In this document: piece by piece, positions 7,190-15,902 of the stretch | Layout of the letters: every line of letters starts with the position of its first letter | Position numbering within the stretch: position 1 is the stretch's first letter | Source: WGAB01 sp964406105 | GTDB taxonomy: Bacteria; Hydrothermota; Hydrothermia; WGAB01 | Length of the DNA stretch: 30,260 nucleotides | Direction: 5' to 3' | Assembly: GCA_964406105.1 (NCBI GenBank) | Contig: CAYOQK010000034.1 | Span: forward strand, 1 to 30,260 | The notes under the pieces: model-generated | What the model was told of the DNA's origin: nothing | Database searches by the model: none | Seen by the model: the letters and a program-made list of their open reading frames with translations, nothing else | Program-made: the position numbers and the translations under genes

Positions 7190-9076
7190 ATGCCGTGGTT
7201 TCCCGAGACCTTTGATGTGATCGTGATTGGCGGCGGCCATGCGGGTATTGAAGCCGCATTGGCAGCGGCCCGCATGGGGGCCCGCACCCTGTTCATCACC
7301 CTCAACATTGATCGGATTGGGCAGATGTCCTGCAATCCCGCCATCGGAGGCATTGCGAAAGCCCACCTGGTAAAGGAAATTGATGCCCTGGGCGGGGAAA
7401 TGGGCCGAGCCACCGATGTGGCCGGGATCCAGTTCAAAATGCTGAACACCTCTAAGGGGCCCGCTGTTTGGTCTCTCCGGGCCCAGGTGGACCGCAAGGC
7501 CTATCGGGACTATATGCGGCAGGTGGTGGAACAAACCGACAACCTGGTGTTGCTCCAGTCCGAGGTGACCGAAATCCTGGTGGACAGGGGACGGGTGGTG
7601 GGGGTCAACACCGTCACCGATATGAAGTACCGGGCCGGAGCCGTGGTGCTCACCACCGGCACCTTTCTGCGGGGGATGATCTTCATCGGCACCGTGAAGT
7701 TTCCAGCAGGCCGGGCAGGGGAGTTCGCCGCATACCAACTCTATGACTCGCTCAAAGCCTTGGGCTTGGAGATGGGCCGGTTCAAAACCGGCACTTCCCC
7801 ACGGGTGGATGCCCGCACCATTGACTTCTCCCGGCTGGAACCCCAGCCGGGCGACGTGCCGCCCCGGGGGTTTTCGTTCCGCAATCCCGTGCTGCCCAAT
7901 AAGGAACAGGAACTCTGTTACATCACCCGCACCAATCCCGAGACCCATGCGATCATCTTCAAAAGCCTGCACCTTTCGGCCATGTACTCCGGCGAGATCG
8001 TGGGGAAGGGGCCCCGATACTGCCCCTCCATAGAAACCAAACTGGTGCAGTTCCCTGGCCGCAATTCCCACCGCATCATCCTGGAACCAGACGGCCGCAA
8101 CACCTATGAGTACTACCTTAACGGCATTTCTACTTCGCTGCCGGAGGACATCCAACTGAAGATGCTTAGAACCATGCCCGGCCTGGAGCGGGTGCGCATT
8201 CTCCGCCCTGGCTATGCCATTGAGTACGACTTCGTGTACCCCCATCAACTGGAGCCCAGCTTAGAGGTCAAGGGAATAAGGGGGCTGTTTCTGGCTGGCC
8301 AGATCAACGGGACCACCGGTTACGAAGAGGCTGCAGCCCAAGGCATCATTGCGGGCATCAATGCTGTGCTTTCTTTGGACCATCAGCCCCCTCTGATCCT
8401 GCGGCGTGATGAGGCCTATATCGGCACCCTGATTGATGATCTGGTGTTCAAGGGTACCGATGAACCCTACAGGATGTTCACTTCACGCTCGGAGTATCGG
8501 CTGATCCTCCGCATGGACAACGCCACCGACCGCCTTATGCCCTACGGGTACAAATTGGGATTGATCTCCGAAGCCGAGTACCAGTGGTTCCTGGAGTACC
8601 AACGCACGGTGCAGCAGGAACTGCGGAGGCTGAAGGTGGAACGGATCCACCCCCATCGTCATCGCCGTGCCTTGGAACAGGCTGGATTGCCCGTGCCCTC
8701 GGAGCCCGTGACCCTGGACGAGTATCTGAAACGCCCTGAGGTGCGGTATGTCAAACTCCAAGAGGCTGGTTTAGCCCCTACGGATCTGCCCTTCTATTTG
8801 GCAGAACGCATTGAAACCGAGGTGAAGTACGAGGGCTATATCCAGAGGATGCTCCGAGAGGCGGAGAAACTCCGGAAACTGGAAGAGGTGGAAATCCCTT
8901 CTGATTTTGATTTCTCGCGGCTCCAAGGGGTATCCAACGAAGCACGGGAGAAACTCGTACGGTACAAACCCCGAACCCTCGGGCAGGCCTCCCGCATTCC
9001 AGGGATCTCGCCGGCCGATATTGCGGTGCTCTTCTATCGCTTGAAGGAAGCCACAGTGGCCACTCCGGAGGAATAG
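7190..9076 (+). CDS. mnmG: tRNA uridine-5-carboxymethylaminomethyl modification enzyme MnmG (GidA)
   Basis: MnmG, with MnmE, makes the 5-carboxymethylaminomethyl modification at wobble U34 of certain tRNAs, using FAD, NADH and methylene-tetrahydrofolate. The 628 residues match the usual length (E. coli 629). The FAD-binding G-G-G-H-A-G is at 14-19. The MnmG signature S-C-N-P-A-I-G-G-I-A-K-A-H follows with C48, then R-Y-C-P-S-I-E with C278, and F-L-A-G-Q-I-N-G-T-T-G-Y-E-E near residue 365. The C-terminal helical domain (about 545-628), which contacts MnmE and tRNA, is complete. The open frame extends upstream to 7082, but the ATG at 7190 gives the family N-terminus and sits 9 bases after a perfect TATAAT. 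The flippase follows 22 bases downstream. Confidence 0.96.
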   Translation: MPWFPETFDVIVIGGGHAGIEAALAAARMGARTLFITLNIDRIGQMSCNPAIGGIAKAHLVKEIDALGGEMGRATDVAGIQFKMLNTSKGPAVWSLRAQVDRKAYRDYMRQVVEQTDNLVLLQSEVTEILVDRGRVVGVNTVTDMKYRAGAVVLTTGTFLRGMIFIGTVKFPAGRAGEFAAYQLYDSLKALGLEMGRFKTGTSPRVDARTIDFSRLEPQPGDVPPRGFSFRNPVLPNKEQELCYITRTNPETHAIIFKSLHLSAMYSGEIVGKGPRYCPSIETKLVQFPGRNSHRIILEPDGRNTYEYYLNGISTSLPEDIQLKMLRTMPGLERVRILRPGYAIEYDFVYPHQLEPSLEVKGIRGLFLAGQINGTTGYEEAAAQGIIAGINAVLSLDHQPPLILRRDEAYIGTLIDDLVFKGTDEPYRMFTSRSEYRLILRMDNATDRLMPYGYKLGLISEAEYQWFLEYQRTVQQELRRLKVERIHPHRHRRALEQAGLPVPSEPVTLDEYLKRPEVRYVKLQEAGLAPTDLPFYLAERIETEVKYEGYIQRMLREAEKLRKLEEVEIPSDFDFSRLQGVSNEAREKLVRYKPRTLGQASRIPGISPADIAVLFYRLKEATVATPEE

Positions 9077-9098
9077 GGGCCGCACATGAGGCAATCGG

Positions 9099-10577
9099 AT
9101 GCTTTCCCGGCTGCTCGTTGACCTCCTCAAGTACGCACCCTCCCAGCTGGCGCCTCTGCTCCGCGCCTTCCTGGCTATCCCCATCTACACCCGTGTGTTC
9201 ACCCCGGAGCAATACGGCATGTACTCCATCACCCTGGCGGTGGTGAACGTGATGACCCTCATCAACGGGTGGATTGGCACCTCCATCATCCGTTTTTACC
9301 CAGAGTACGAACAGCAGCAACGATTGCCCGCATTTAACACCACGATCTGGACCACTTGGCTCCTGTCCTCGGCGATGATCCTGATGGGGATGGCCATCCT
9401 CCGCTCGCAGATCCCCTTGCTCCAACGGCTCCAACATTTGTTCTACTGGGGTTTGCTGCTGTTCCCTTTGCTCTCTGCCCAAACGATGAACTACCACTAT
9501 TTCCGGATCCAGAAGCGTCCCCTGGGATACACCACCGCCCATCTCGCCCTCACCCTGTTGACCATCGGCCTGAACCTCACCCTGATCTTTGTGTTCCACG
9601 TGGGGGTGGAAGCTCTCTTGATGGGGAACATCTTGGCCCTGCTGCTGGTGCTTCCCTGGCTCTGGCGATGGACTGTCAATGGCCATTTCCGCCCCCTCCA
9701 ATACGAGACAGCACTGCTGAAGAAGGCGCTGAAATACGGGATTCCTTTGGCACTGGGAAACCTTTCCAACTGGATCCTGCACCTGTCCGATCGCTTCCTG
9801 CTGGAACACTTCCTCGGGTTTGCCACCGTGGGGGTCTATGCCACCTCCTACTTCCTGGCCGAACGTTCCATGATGATCTTGGTGAACATCCTGTTCCTGG
9901 GGTACTGGCCGTTCATCGTACGCCTTTGGGAAGAAGAGGGGGCCGAAGCCACCTACCGGGCGTATCGCAAACTGCTGAGCACCTACTTGGCTCTGGCCAC
10001 CCTGGCGGTGTTCCTCCTCGCCTTCCTGGCCCATGATGTACTCCGCATCCTGTTGGGCAAATCCTTCGTACGGGGGTACATCATCGTGCCCTGGGTGGCC
10101 ATGGGGTTCCTGCTGTTCGGGCTGCAACAACTCTTTCAAACAGGCCTGATCGTCCACAAGACCACCCGACCCATCGCAGGGTCCATTTTCACTGCGGGCC
10201 TCCTGAACATCGGCCTCAATATCCTGTTGATTCCAAAGTGGGGGATGGTGGGAGCGGCAGTAGCGTCTTTCCTTTCGTATCTGGTGCTGAACCTGCTGAT
10301 CCTTTCCTTCAGTCGTCGCAGGTTTCCCGCAGGACTGCCTTTGAGGTTTTGGGGCTCCTACTTGGCAGGAATCGCTCCCTTGGTGTCCCTGATTGTGGCC
10401 CGGTACTTGTGGGAATCCCGGCTTCACTTTGCCGTGTGGTATCCCCTGGGTGCTGGAGCAGTGGTCCTGTTCCTGGGAACGCTGAGCACCTCTGGCGAAC
10501 TGCGGTGGGGCGACCTTCTCCGCACCCTGCGGCAAAAGGTTCAGGGAAAACTGCACGGAAACGGTGTGGAACCTTAG
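9099..10577 (+). CDS. Polysaccharide flippase, Wzx/MOP superfamily
   Basis: A 492-residue multispanning inner-membrane protein with about a dozen or more hydrophobic segments from near residue 10 to 480. The N-terminus (K-Y-A-P-S-Q-L-A-P, then P-I-Y-T-R-V-F-T-P-E-Q-Y-G-M-Y) is the recurring signature of O-antigen/polysaccharide exporters of the MOP superfamily, which flip undecaprenyl-linked oligosaccharides across the inner membrane. The ATG at 9099 has GAGG at 9088-9091. It lies 22 bases after mnmG and probably shares its transcript. No glycosyltransferase genes are adjacent, so the substrate cannot be inferred; a lipid II flippase-like role is a less likely alternative. Its TAG stop overlaps the TAA stop of rsuA on the other strand. 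Confidence 0.85.
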   Translation: MLSRLLVDLLKYAPSQLAPLLRAFLAIPIYTRVFTPEQYGMYSITLAVVNVMTLINGWIGTSIIRFYPEYEQQQRLPAFNTTIWTTWLLSSAMILMGMAILRSQIPLLQRLQHLFYWGLLLFPLLSAQTMNYHYFRIQKRPLGYTTAHLALTLLTIGLNLTLIFVFHVGVEALLMGNILALLLVLPWLWRWTVNGHFRPLQYETALLKKALKYGIPLALGNLSNWILHLSDRFLLEHFLGFATVGVYATSYFLAERSMMILVNILFLGYWPFIVRLWEEEGAEATYRAYRKLLSTYLALATLAVFLLAFLAHDVLRILLGKSFVRGYIIVPWVAMGFLLFGLQQLFQTGLIVHKTTRPIAGSIFTAGLLNIGLNILLIPKWGMVGAAVASFLSYLVLNLLILSFSRRRFPAGLPLRFWGSYLAGIAPLVSLIVARYLWESRLHFAVWYPLGAGAVVLFLGTLSTSGELRWGDLLRTLRQKVQGKLHGNGVEP

Positions 10578-11284
10578 TCTTTCAGGCCCAGGGCCCGACG
10601 AAGCCGATGGAGTTCCTCGGTTGTTAAAGCACGCCACCGTCCCGGTGGCAACGCGGGGTCCAACCGCAAGGGGCCAAGGGCCACCCGCTGGAGATACAAT
10701 ACCCGTCGCCCTACAGCCGCCATCAGCCGTTTGACCTCGTGATAACGGCCCTCTCGGAGCACCACCCGGTAGTTCCGCGGCAGTCCCGTGGGCTCTACCC
10801 GTTCAAACCGGGCCTCGGTACCATCCCTGAGACGCAAACCCTGCACCAGGGCCTGGATCTGGTGGGGCTCCAAGGGCTCGTTCAGGGTCACCAGGTACTC
10901 CCGCGGAATGCGTCGGCGGGGATGGAGAAGCCGCTGGGCCAACGGCCCGTCGTTGGTGATCAACAGCAGGCCCTCGGTGTCCCGATCCAATCGGCCAGCC
11001 GGGAACAGGCCGCGCCGCCGCAGCTCGTCGGGGAACAGGGTTAGCACGCTGTCCTCGCCCACTGTACTGGAGACCAAGCCTCGGGGCTTGTTCAACACAA
11101 AGTACAGGTGTTCTGAGTACTCCAGGGGTTCGCCATCTACCTCCACCCGGTCGCCAGGCTTCAGGTGATAACCGGGATCGTGGATCACCAGGTGGTTCAC
11201 GCTTACCCGGCCCCGTTGGATCAGTTTCCGGGCCTCGCTGCGGGTGTATCGCCCAGAACGGGCCAGGTAACGGTCCAGCCTCAT
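10574..11284 (-). CDS. rsuA: Ribosomal small-subunit pseudouridine synthase, RsuA type
   Basis: The 236-residue protein has an S4 RNA-binding domain (about residues 1-50: M-R-L-D-R-Y-L-A...R-V-S-V-N) followed by a pseudouridine synthase domain. The catalytic motif is G-R-L-D-R-D-T-E-G with Asp100. The later R-E-G-R-Y-H-E-V-K-R-L-M-A-A-V-G resembles the RsuA version E-G-R-Y-H-Q-V-K-R-M-F rather than the RluB/E version E-G-R-N-R-E-V-R, and the length is close to E. coli RsuA (231). The expected reaction is conversion of U516 of 16S rRNA to pseudouridine; assignment to another RsuA/RluB/E/F member cannot be excluded. Its ATG overlaps the transketolase TGA (ATGA at 11284-11281), so it is translationally coupled to tkt. 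Confidence 0.88.
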   Translation of the reverse strand: MRLDRYLARSGRYTRSEARKLIQRGRVSVNHLVIHDPGYHLKPGDRVEVDGEPLEYSEHLYFVLNKPRGLVSSTVGEDSVLTLFPDELRRRGLFPAGRLDRDTEGLLLITNDGPLAQRLLHPRRRIPREYLVTLNEPLEPHQIQALVQGLRLRDGTEARFERVEPTGLPRNYRVVLREGRYHEVKRLMAAVGRRVLYLQRVALGPLRLDPALPPGRWRALTTEELHRLRRALGLKD

Positions 11285-13296
11285 GAGCGTTGAAGCAGTT
11301 GCAGGGCCTCCTCCACGATGCGTTCTGGTGTGAAGCCAAAATGGCGATACACCTCACGGTAAGGGGCCGACTTGCCGAAGGTCCGCAGTCCCAATACCTT
11401 CCCCTCCAGGCCCACGTAGCGATACCAGGGTTCTGGCCGGGCTGCTTCAATCGCCAGGCGCGCTTGCACCTCTGGCGGCAATACCTGGTGCTGGTACTCC
11501 TCCGGCTGTTCATCAAAGAGTTCCCAGGAAAAGAAGTTCACCGTTCGTACCCGTATTCCCTGCTCTGCCAGTCGGTGATGTGCCTCCAGGGCCACGTGCA
11601 CCTCCGATCCCGAGGCCAGCAGCAGCAATTCCGGCAAGGTTCCAGGGGCTGCGTCGGCCAAGACGTAGGCCCCTCGCCGCACTTGAGAAGCATCGGGGTA
11701 CCGGGATCGGTCCAGAATGGGCACCCCTTGCCGGGTGAGGATCAGCGCCACCGGGCGGCCCCGGGTCTTGAGGGCGATTTCCCAGGCGTATGCGGTTTCG
11801 TTGGCATCCGCCGGCCGCAGAACCAGCAGATTGGGGATCAACCTGAGGGAGGGCAACTGCTCAATGGGCTGGTGGGTGGGCCCGTCCTCACCCAAAGCAA
11901 TGGAATCGTGGCTGAACACGAAGATGACGTGCAAGTGGCTCATGGCTGCCACCCGCAGGGCTGGCCGCAGGTAGTCGGAAAACACCAGGAAGGTGCCCCC
12001 GAAGGGCACAAGCCCCCCATGGTAAGCCATGCCGTTGAGGATGGCCGCCATGCCATGTTCTCGGATGCCAAAGTGGATGTACCGGCCCTCCCGGCTTTCG
12101 GGACGAAACCGTTGGACTCCTTCAATCTTGAGGCCATTGGACTCCGTGAGGTCCGCGGAGCCGCCCAGGAGGTTAGGTACCTCCTGGAACACCTGGTTCA
12201 GCACCCTTTGAGAGGCCTTTCGGGTGGCCAAAGGACCGTCTTCGGGCCGGAACCCAGCCCACCTCTTCCCCGTGACCTGCTGCAAGGGTTCCCCTTGCCA
12301 GTAGGCCTCCCACCGGCGTGCGAGATCAGGATACGCTCGGCGGTAGGCTTCCAAAAGCGACCGCCATTCGGCCTCCCGCTGCTGCCCTTGTTTCCGGTGT
12401 CGCCGCATATAGGTCAGCACGTCTTCAGGCACCTCAAAGGGGCCATAGGGCCAGTTCAGCCGGCGCCGAGTTTCCGCCACAGCCTCCGGGCCTAAGGGGG
12501 ACCCGTGAACCTTGGGATTGTCCTGCAGTGGACTCCCGTAGCCGAGGTGGGTACGCACTGCAATGATGGACGGCCGCTGGGTTTCGGCTTGGGCAGCCCG
12601 CAACGCTTGGGCCAAGGCCTCCAGATCATTGCCATCCGCCACCTGTTGGGTGTGCCACCCAAAGGCCTGGAACCGCTGGAGCACGTTCTCGCTCCAAGCC
12701 AGATCGGTGGGACCGTCAATGGTGATCTCGTTGTGGTCCCACAGCACGATGAGTTTGCCCAGCCGATGCCGGCCTGCCAGCTGCGCAGCCTCACAGGACA
12801 CCCCTTCCATCAGGTCGCCGTCGCTGGCGATCACATAGGTGTAGTGGTCCACGATCCTGTAGCCGGGGCGGTTGAACACCGCCGCCAAATGGGCCTCAGC
12901 CATGGCCATGCCCACGCTGTTGCCAAAACCCTGGCCCAGGGGCCCGGTGGTGGCCTCTACTCCTGGGGTGAGTCCGTACTCGGGGTGGCCTGGCGTAATG
13001 CTGTCCAACTGCCGAAACCTTTGGAGGTCTTCCAGGCTCACATCGTATCCTGTCAGGTAAAGCAAGGCGTAGAGCAGCATGGAACCATGGCCTGCAGACA
13101 GCACAAAACGGTCGCGGTCGGGCCAATGCGGATTGGCCGGGTTGAACTTCAGGAACCGGTCCCACAGCACAAAGGCCATCGGAGCGGCCCCCATGGGCAT
13201 CCCTGGATGGCCCGACCGGGCCTTTTCAATGGCATCAATGGCCAAAAACCGGAGGGCGTTGATTACCCGCTCTTCCAATGTCCTCCTCTCGTCCAT
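11281..13296 (-). CDS. tkt: Transketolase
   Basis: The enzyme moves two-carbon ketol units between sugar phosphates in the pentose phosphate pathway, using thiamine diphosphate. The 671 residues match full-length bacterial transketolase (E. coli 663). Visible features: S-G-H-P-G-M-P-M-G with H30; the S-A-G-H-G-S-M segment with H70; the thiamine-diphosphate motif S-D-G-D-L-M-E-G at 158-165; and the catalytic glutamate E413 in F-G-I-R-E-H-G, followed by D-S-I-A-L-G-E-D-G-P-T-H-Q-P. The start at 13296 gives the standard N-terminus, and GGAAGG lies just upstream on the minus strand. It is read from a promoter shared back-to-back with the metallophosphatase operon and is followed directly by rsuA. 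Confidence 0.96.
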   Translation of the reverse strand: MDERRTLEERVINALRFLAIDAIEKARSGHPGMPMGAAPMAFVLWDRFLKFNPANPHWPDRDRFVLSAGHGSMLLYALLYLTGYDVSLEDLQRFRQLDSITPGHPEYGLTPGVEATTGPLGQGFGNSVGMAMAEAHLAAVFNRPGYRIVDHYTYVIASDGDLMEGVSCEAAQLAGRHRLGKLIVLWDHNEITIDGPTDLAWSENVLQRFQAFGWHTQQVADGNDLEALAQALRAAQAETQRPSIIAVRTHLGYGSPLQDNPKVHGSPLGPEAVAETRRRLNWPYGPFEVPEDVLTYMRRHRKQGQQREAEWRSLLEAYRRAYPDLARRWEAYWQGEPLQQVTGKRWAGFRPEDGPLATRKASQRVLNQVFQEVPNLLGGSADLTESNGLKIEGVQRFRPESREGRYIHFGIREHGMAAILNGMAYHGGLVPFGGTFLVFSDYLRPALRVAAMSHLHVIFVFSHDSIALGEDGPTHQPIEQLPSLRLIPNLLVLRPADANETAYAWEIALKTRGRPVALILTRQGVPILDRSRYPDASQVRRGAYVLADAAPGTLPELLLLASGSEVHVALEAHHRLAEQGIRVRTVNFFSWELFDEQPEEYQHQVLPPEVQARLAIEAARPEPWYRYVGLEGKVLGLRTFGKSAPYREVYRHFGFTPERIVEEALQLLQRS

Positions 13297-13323
13297 ATTG
13301 CACCTTCCCGTTGGCTAAGCCAG

Positions 13324-13349
13324 TATTATAGGGCTCTAAACCAGGAGGT
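13324..13349. promoter_or_regulatory. Back-to-back -10 elements shared by tkt and the metallophosphatase operon
   Basis: The seven bases 13324-13330 read TATTAT on the plus strand (13324-13329) and TATAAT on the minus strand (13330-13325). Both strands thus have a good -10 element in the same DNA. Predicted start sites are near 13336 (plus) and 13318 (minus), about 18 bases apart. Each gives a short leader with a Shine-Dalgarno: AGGAGGT at 13343-13349 for the gene at 13354, and GGAAGG (complement of about 13303-13308) for tkt at 13296. Clear -35 elements are not visible on either strand. Confidence 0.55.
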
Positions 13350-13353
13350 CCCG

Positions 13354-15003
13354 ATGAAAAAGCCCATGGGAACACTTCTTTTCAGCCTTTTTCTGGCCCT
13401 CGCAGGGAGCCTGCAGGCGGCCCCTCCGCGGAGCATGATCCAAACCGGCCTCCGATTCCAAGGAAACCGGGTGTTCCTCTGGATGCGCACTGCTGTACCC
13501 GTCACCCGTCCCAACGTGTTCCTCCGCACCGAACTCCGAGATTCCACTGTTCACTACGCCACCTACCGGGATTTTGCCCAGAACCTCTGGTTGAGGGACA
13601 CCGTAGGCACGGAATTCGCCTTTGAACTCCAGCACCTTTGGCCGGATACGGTGTACGTGTACCGGGCTCTGGCCGTGGACGCCGAACGCTATTACCCCTA
13701 TCTCACAGAAAACCGCCGGTTTCGTCTGATCCAAAGGGAAGGCACCTGGCGAGAGGGCATTGTGGTGGCCTTGGGCCCTTTCCTGGCGCTGCCCACCGAA
13801 ACCACGATGACCGTGTTTTGGTGGGCCAACCGTCCGGTACAGGCACGGGTGGAAGCCTACGACAGCACCGGGCACCGCTACTCGGCTGAGGCTGCCCCTG
13901 GCATCCGCCAAGAGGCCACCCTCCGAGGCCTGCAACCTGCCACCCGATACCGGTACCGGGTGGTGCTTTGGACCGAAGAGGATACCTTTGCCACCCGATG
14001 GTTCACCTTCCGCACCCTTCATCCAAAGCGCGTGCTCCTGGCGGTGACCGGCGATAGTCGGATGTCCTGGCGATTGCCCGAAACCGGCGGTCGCGTGAAT
14101 CGGGTGGCCTACCGGGTGGTGCAGGAGATGATGGTGGCCCTGTTCCGCGAGCACCCGGACGCCATCGTGTTCACCGGCGACCTGGTGAGCGGCTACGCCC
14201 AAGACACCTCCTTTGCCTTGCTGCAGTTTCGTACTTGGCTGGACGCCACCTGGCCCGTCAGCGCACAAATCCCGGTGTTGCCCGTGATGGGAAACCACGA
14301 TGCCGCCATCACCACGGTGAAACTGGCAGACCTGGAAAAGGAGCCCTCCCTCCGCTCCTGGCTCGGCGAGGCCGTATGGGCCCGGGTGTTCACCCTGCCC
14401 CGCAACGGCCCCCAGGCGCCCGAAACCCTACGCCCCTATGACGAAACCGTGTACTTTTGGGACTTGGGCCCCGCGCGACTCATCGCGCTGAACAGCGACT
14501 ATGGCTATGCGGAGTTCTCCGGCCCTCCGGGCCGTCGCAAGAAACCCCGTCCCCAGGTGGATGCCCGTCAACGGCAATGGCTGCTGCACGTGGCCAACAC
14601 ACAGCGCTTTCCCATCCTGGCCTATCACGAGCCCGCGTACCCGGTGATCCCTGGCCACTCCCTGGACCGGTTTCCTGAAGCCCGAGACTCCCTGTGGGCC
14701 ACGCTGATGCAAACCCCCATTACCCTCGTGTTCAACGGACACGAACACCTTTACGCGCGGAGCCTGATTGATTCCACCGTGAACCCTCTCTGGCACCGGC
14801 CCGTGGTGCAAGTGGTCACCGGCCGCGCAGGCGCCCCGTTGTATGCCCCCCAGTTCCGGGGCATTGAGGTGCCCGCCTACGTGCAGCGGCTTTCCCTCCA
14901 AGAAACGTATGCCTTGGTAACCGTAACCCCGGAGGGCGCCCAGGTGACAGTGCGCAACCTGGCTGGCGAAGAGGTGGACCGCTTCCTGCTGCCCCACCCA
15001 TGA
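13354..15003 (+). CDS. Secreted calcineurin-like metallophosphatase with N-terminal Fn3-like domains
   Basis: A 549-residue exported protein. A signal peptide is clear (M-K-K-P-M-G then a hydrophobic core ending L-Q-A-A). Residues of about 25-225 are beta-rich; the part T-T-M-T-V-F-W-W and later L-Q-P-A-T-R-Y-R-Y-R-V resembles the Fn3-like N-terminal domain of purple acid phosphatases. The metallophosphatase core follows: T-G-D-S-R (D234), F-T-G-D-L-V (D276), G-N-H-D (N314, H315), Y-H-E-P (H425) and N-G-H-E-H (H463, H465), a full dimetal set. The tyrosine three residues after the second Asp in purple acid phosphatases is not present (Ser279), so a plain phosphoesterase is the safer call. The start at 13354 is set by AGGAGGT and the signal peptide. 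It overlaps the next gene by ATGA. Substrate unknown. Confidence 0.85.
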   Translation: MKKPMGTLLFSLFLALAGSLQAAPPRSMIQTGLRFQGNRVFLWMRTAVPVTRPNVFLRTELRDSTVHYATYRDFAQNLWLRDTVGTEFAFELQHLWPDTVYVYRALAVDAERYYPYLTENRRFRLIQREGTWREGIVVALGPFLALPTETTMTVFWWANRPVQARVEAYDSTGHRYSAEAAPGIRQEATLRGLQPATRYRYRVVLWTEEDTFATRWFTFRTLHPKRVLLAVTGDSRMSWRLPETGGRVNRVAYRVVQEMMVALFREHPDAIVFTGDLVSGYAQDTSFALLQFRTWLDATWPVSAQIPVLPVMGNHDAAITTVKLADLEKEPSLRSWLGEAVWARVFTLPRNGPQAPETLRPYDETVYFWDLGPARLIALNSDYGYAEFSGPPGRRKKPRPQVDARQRQWLLHVANTQRFPILAYHEPAYPVIPGHSLDRFPEARDSLWATLMQTPITLVFNGHEHLYARSLIDSTVNPLWHRPVVQVVTGRAGAPLYAPQFRGIEVPAYVQRLSLQETYALVTVTPEGAQVTVRNLAGEEVDRFLLPHP

Positions 15004-15902
15004 AGCAGGACCTCACTGCTCGCCGTTTCCTTCGTCCCGAGGAAGTGGCTCGGATCCAGGATCTCTCCCTCCGGGCACGGCTCATCGTGGAGGGGTTCCT
15101 CGTGGGGCTCCACCGCAGTCCGTACCATGGGTTTTCCGTGGAATTCAAGGAGTACCGCGAGTACACCCCTGGCGATGACCCCCGATGGGTGGACTGGAAA
15201 GCCTACGCCCGATCCGACCGTTTCTTCGTGAAGCGCTTTGAAGAAGAAACCAACCTGCGCGCTTATCTGCTCCTGGACGTCTCCGGTTCCATGGATTATC
15301 CCGAAGGAGCCCACAACAAGTTCGCCTATGCCGTGAATCTGGCAGCAGCCCTGGCCTATCTTTTTCACCTTCAACGGGATGCCACCGGGCTTTTGGCCTT
15401 TAATGGAGGGATCGTGGAACACCGCACCCCGCGCACCTCACGCCTGCACCTTCACCAACTCTTCACCCTTTTGGCCCGGCTACGGCCCCAAGGGCTTTCG
15501 GCCCCAGAACGCCCCCTGCGGATGCTCACCGAGTACCTGAAGAAACGCAGCCTGGTGATCCTTCTCAGCGATCTGATGACCCAACCCGACCCACTGCTCA
15601 AGGCCCTGAGCTTCCTGCGACAACGGAAACACGAGGTGATCGTGTTCCATCTGCTGGCCCCCGAGGAAATGCACCTCTCCGGCGAAGGGCCCGCAGTGTA
15701 CCGCGACTTGGAAACCGGCGAACGCCTGGCCTTTGACCCCCGCACCTACGGACGAGACTATCAGGAGCGCCTACACCGGTTCCTGGAACGGCTGCGATGG
15801 GACCTCCGAGCCCGGAACGTGGATTACCAGCTGGTGAATACCCACGAACCCTTTGATCGGGCTCTGCTGTTTTACCTCAAGAAACGGGAACGGCTGCCGT
15901 GA
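15000..15902 (+). CDS. DUF58 domain protein with von Willebrand A-like fold
   Basis: A 300-residue soluble protein with the DUF58 hallmark G-F-S-V-E-F-K-E-Y-R-E-Y-T-P-G-D-D at about 44-60, then W-V-D-W-K-A-Y-A-R and a C-terminal vWA-like domain that starts with the metal-site motif D-V-S-G-S-M (D93, S95, S97); L-L-S-D-L-M lies further on. DUF58 proteins usually sit beside a MoxR AAA+ ATPase and Bat-type membrane proteins and are thought to act in chaperone-like or envelope-stress complexes. Here a Bat-like gene follows directly but no moxR is in view. The start ATG overlaps the stop of the metallophosphatase gene by 4 bases (ATGA at 15000-15003), and its own stop overlaps the next start (GTGA), so all three genes are coupled. 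Confidence 0.9.
   Translation: MKQDLTARRFLRPEEVARIQDLSLRARLIVEGFLVGLHRSPYHGFSVEFKEYREYTPGDDPRWVDWKAYARSDRFFVKRFEEETNLRAYLLLDVSGSMDYPEGAHNKFAYAVNLAAALAYLFHLQRDATGLLAFNGGIVEHRTPRTSRLHLHQLFTLLARLRPQGLSAPERPLRMLTEYLKKRSLVILLSDLMTQPDPLLKALSFLRQRKHEVIVFHLLAPEEMHLSGEGPAVYRDLETGERLAFDPRTYGRDYQERLHRFLERLRWDLRARNVDYQLVNTHEPFDRALLFYLKKRERLP

Noticed and set aside
8778..10637. A 619-codon minus-strand open frame opposite mnmG and the flippase
   Set aside because: It is Gln/Gly/Pro/His-rich, the antisense image of the flippase and mnmG coding strand, and has no ribosome-binding site. The plus-strand genes have clear family motifs.
12505..13353. Upstream extension of the metallophosphatase frame through the transketolase gene
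   Set aside because: The signal peptide, AGGAGGT and promoter place the start at 13354; the extension is antisense to tkt.
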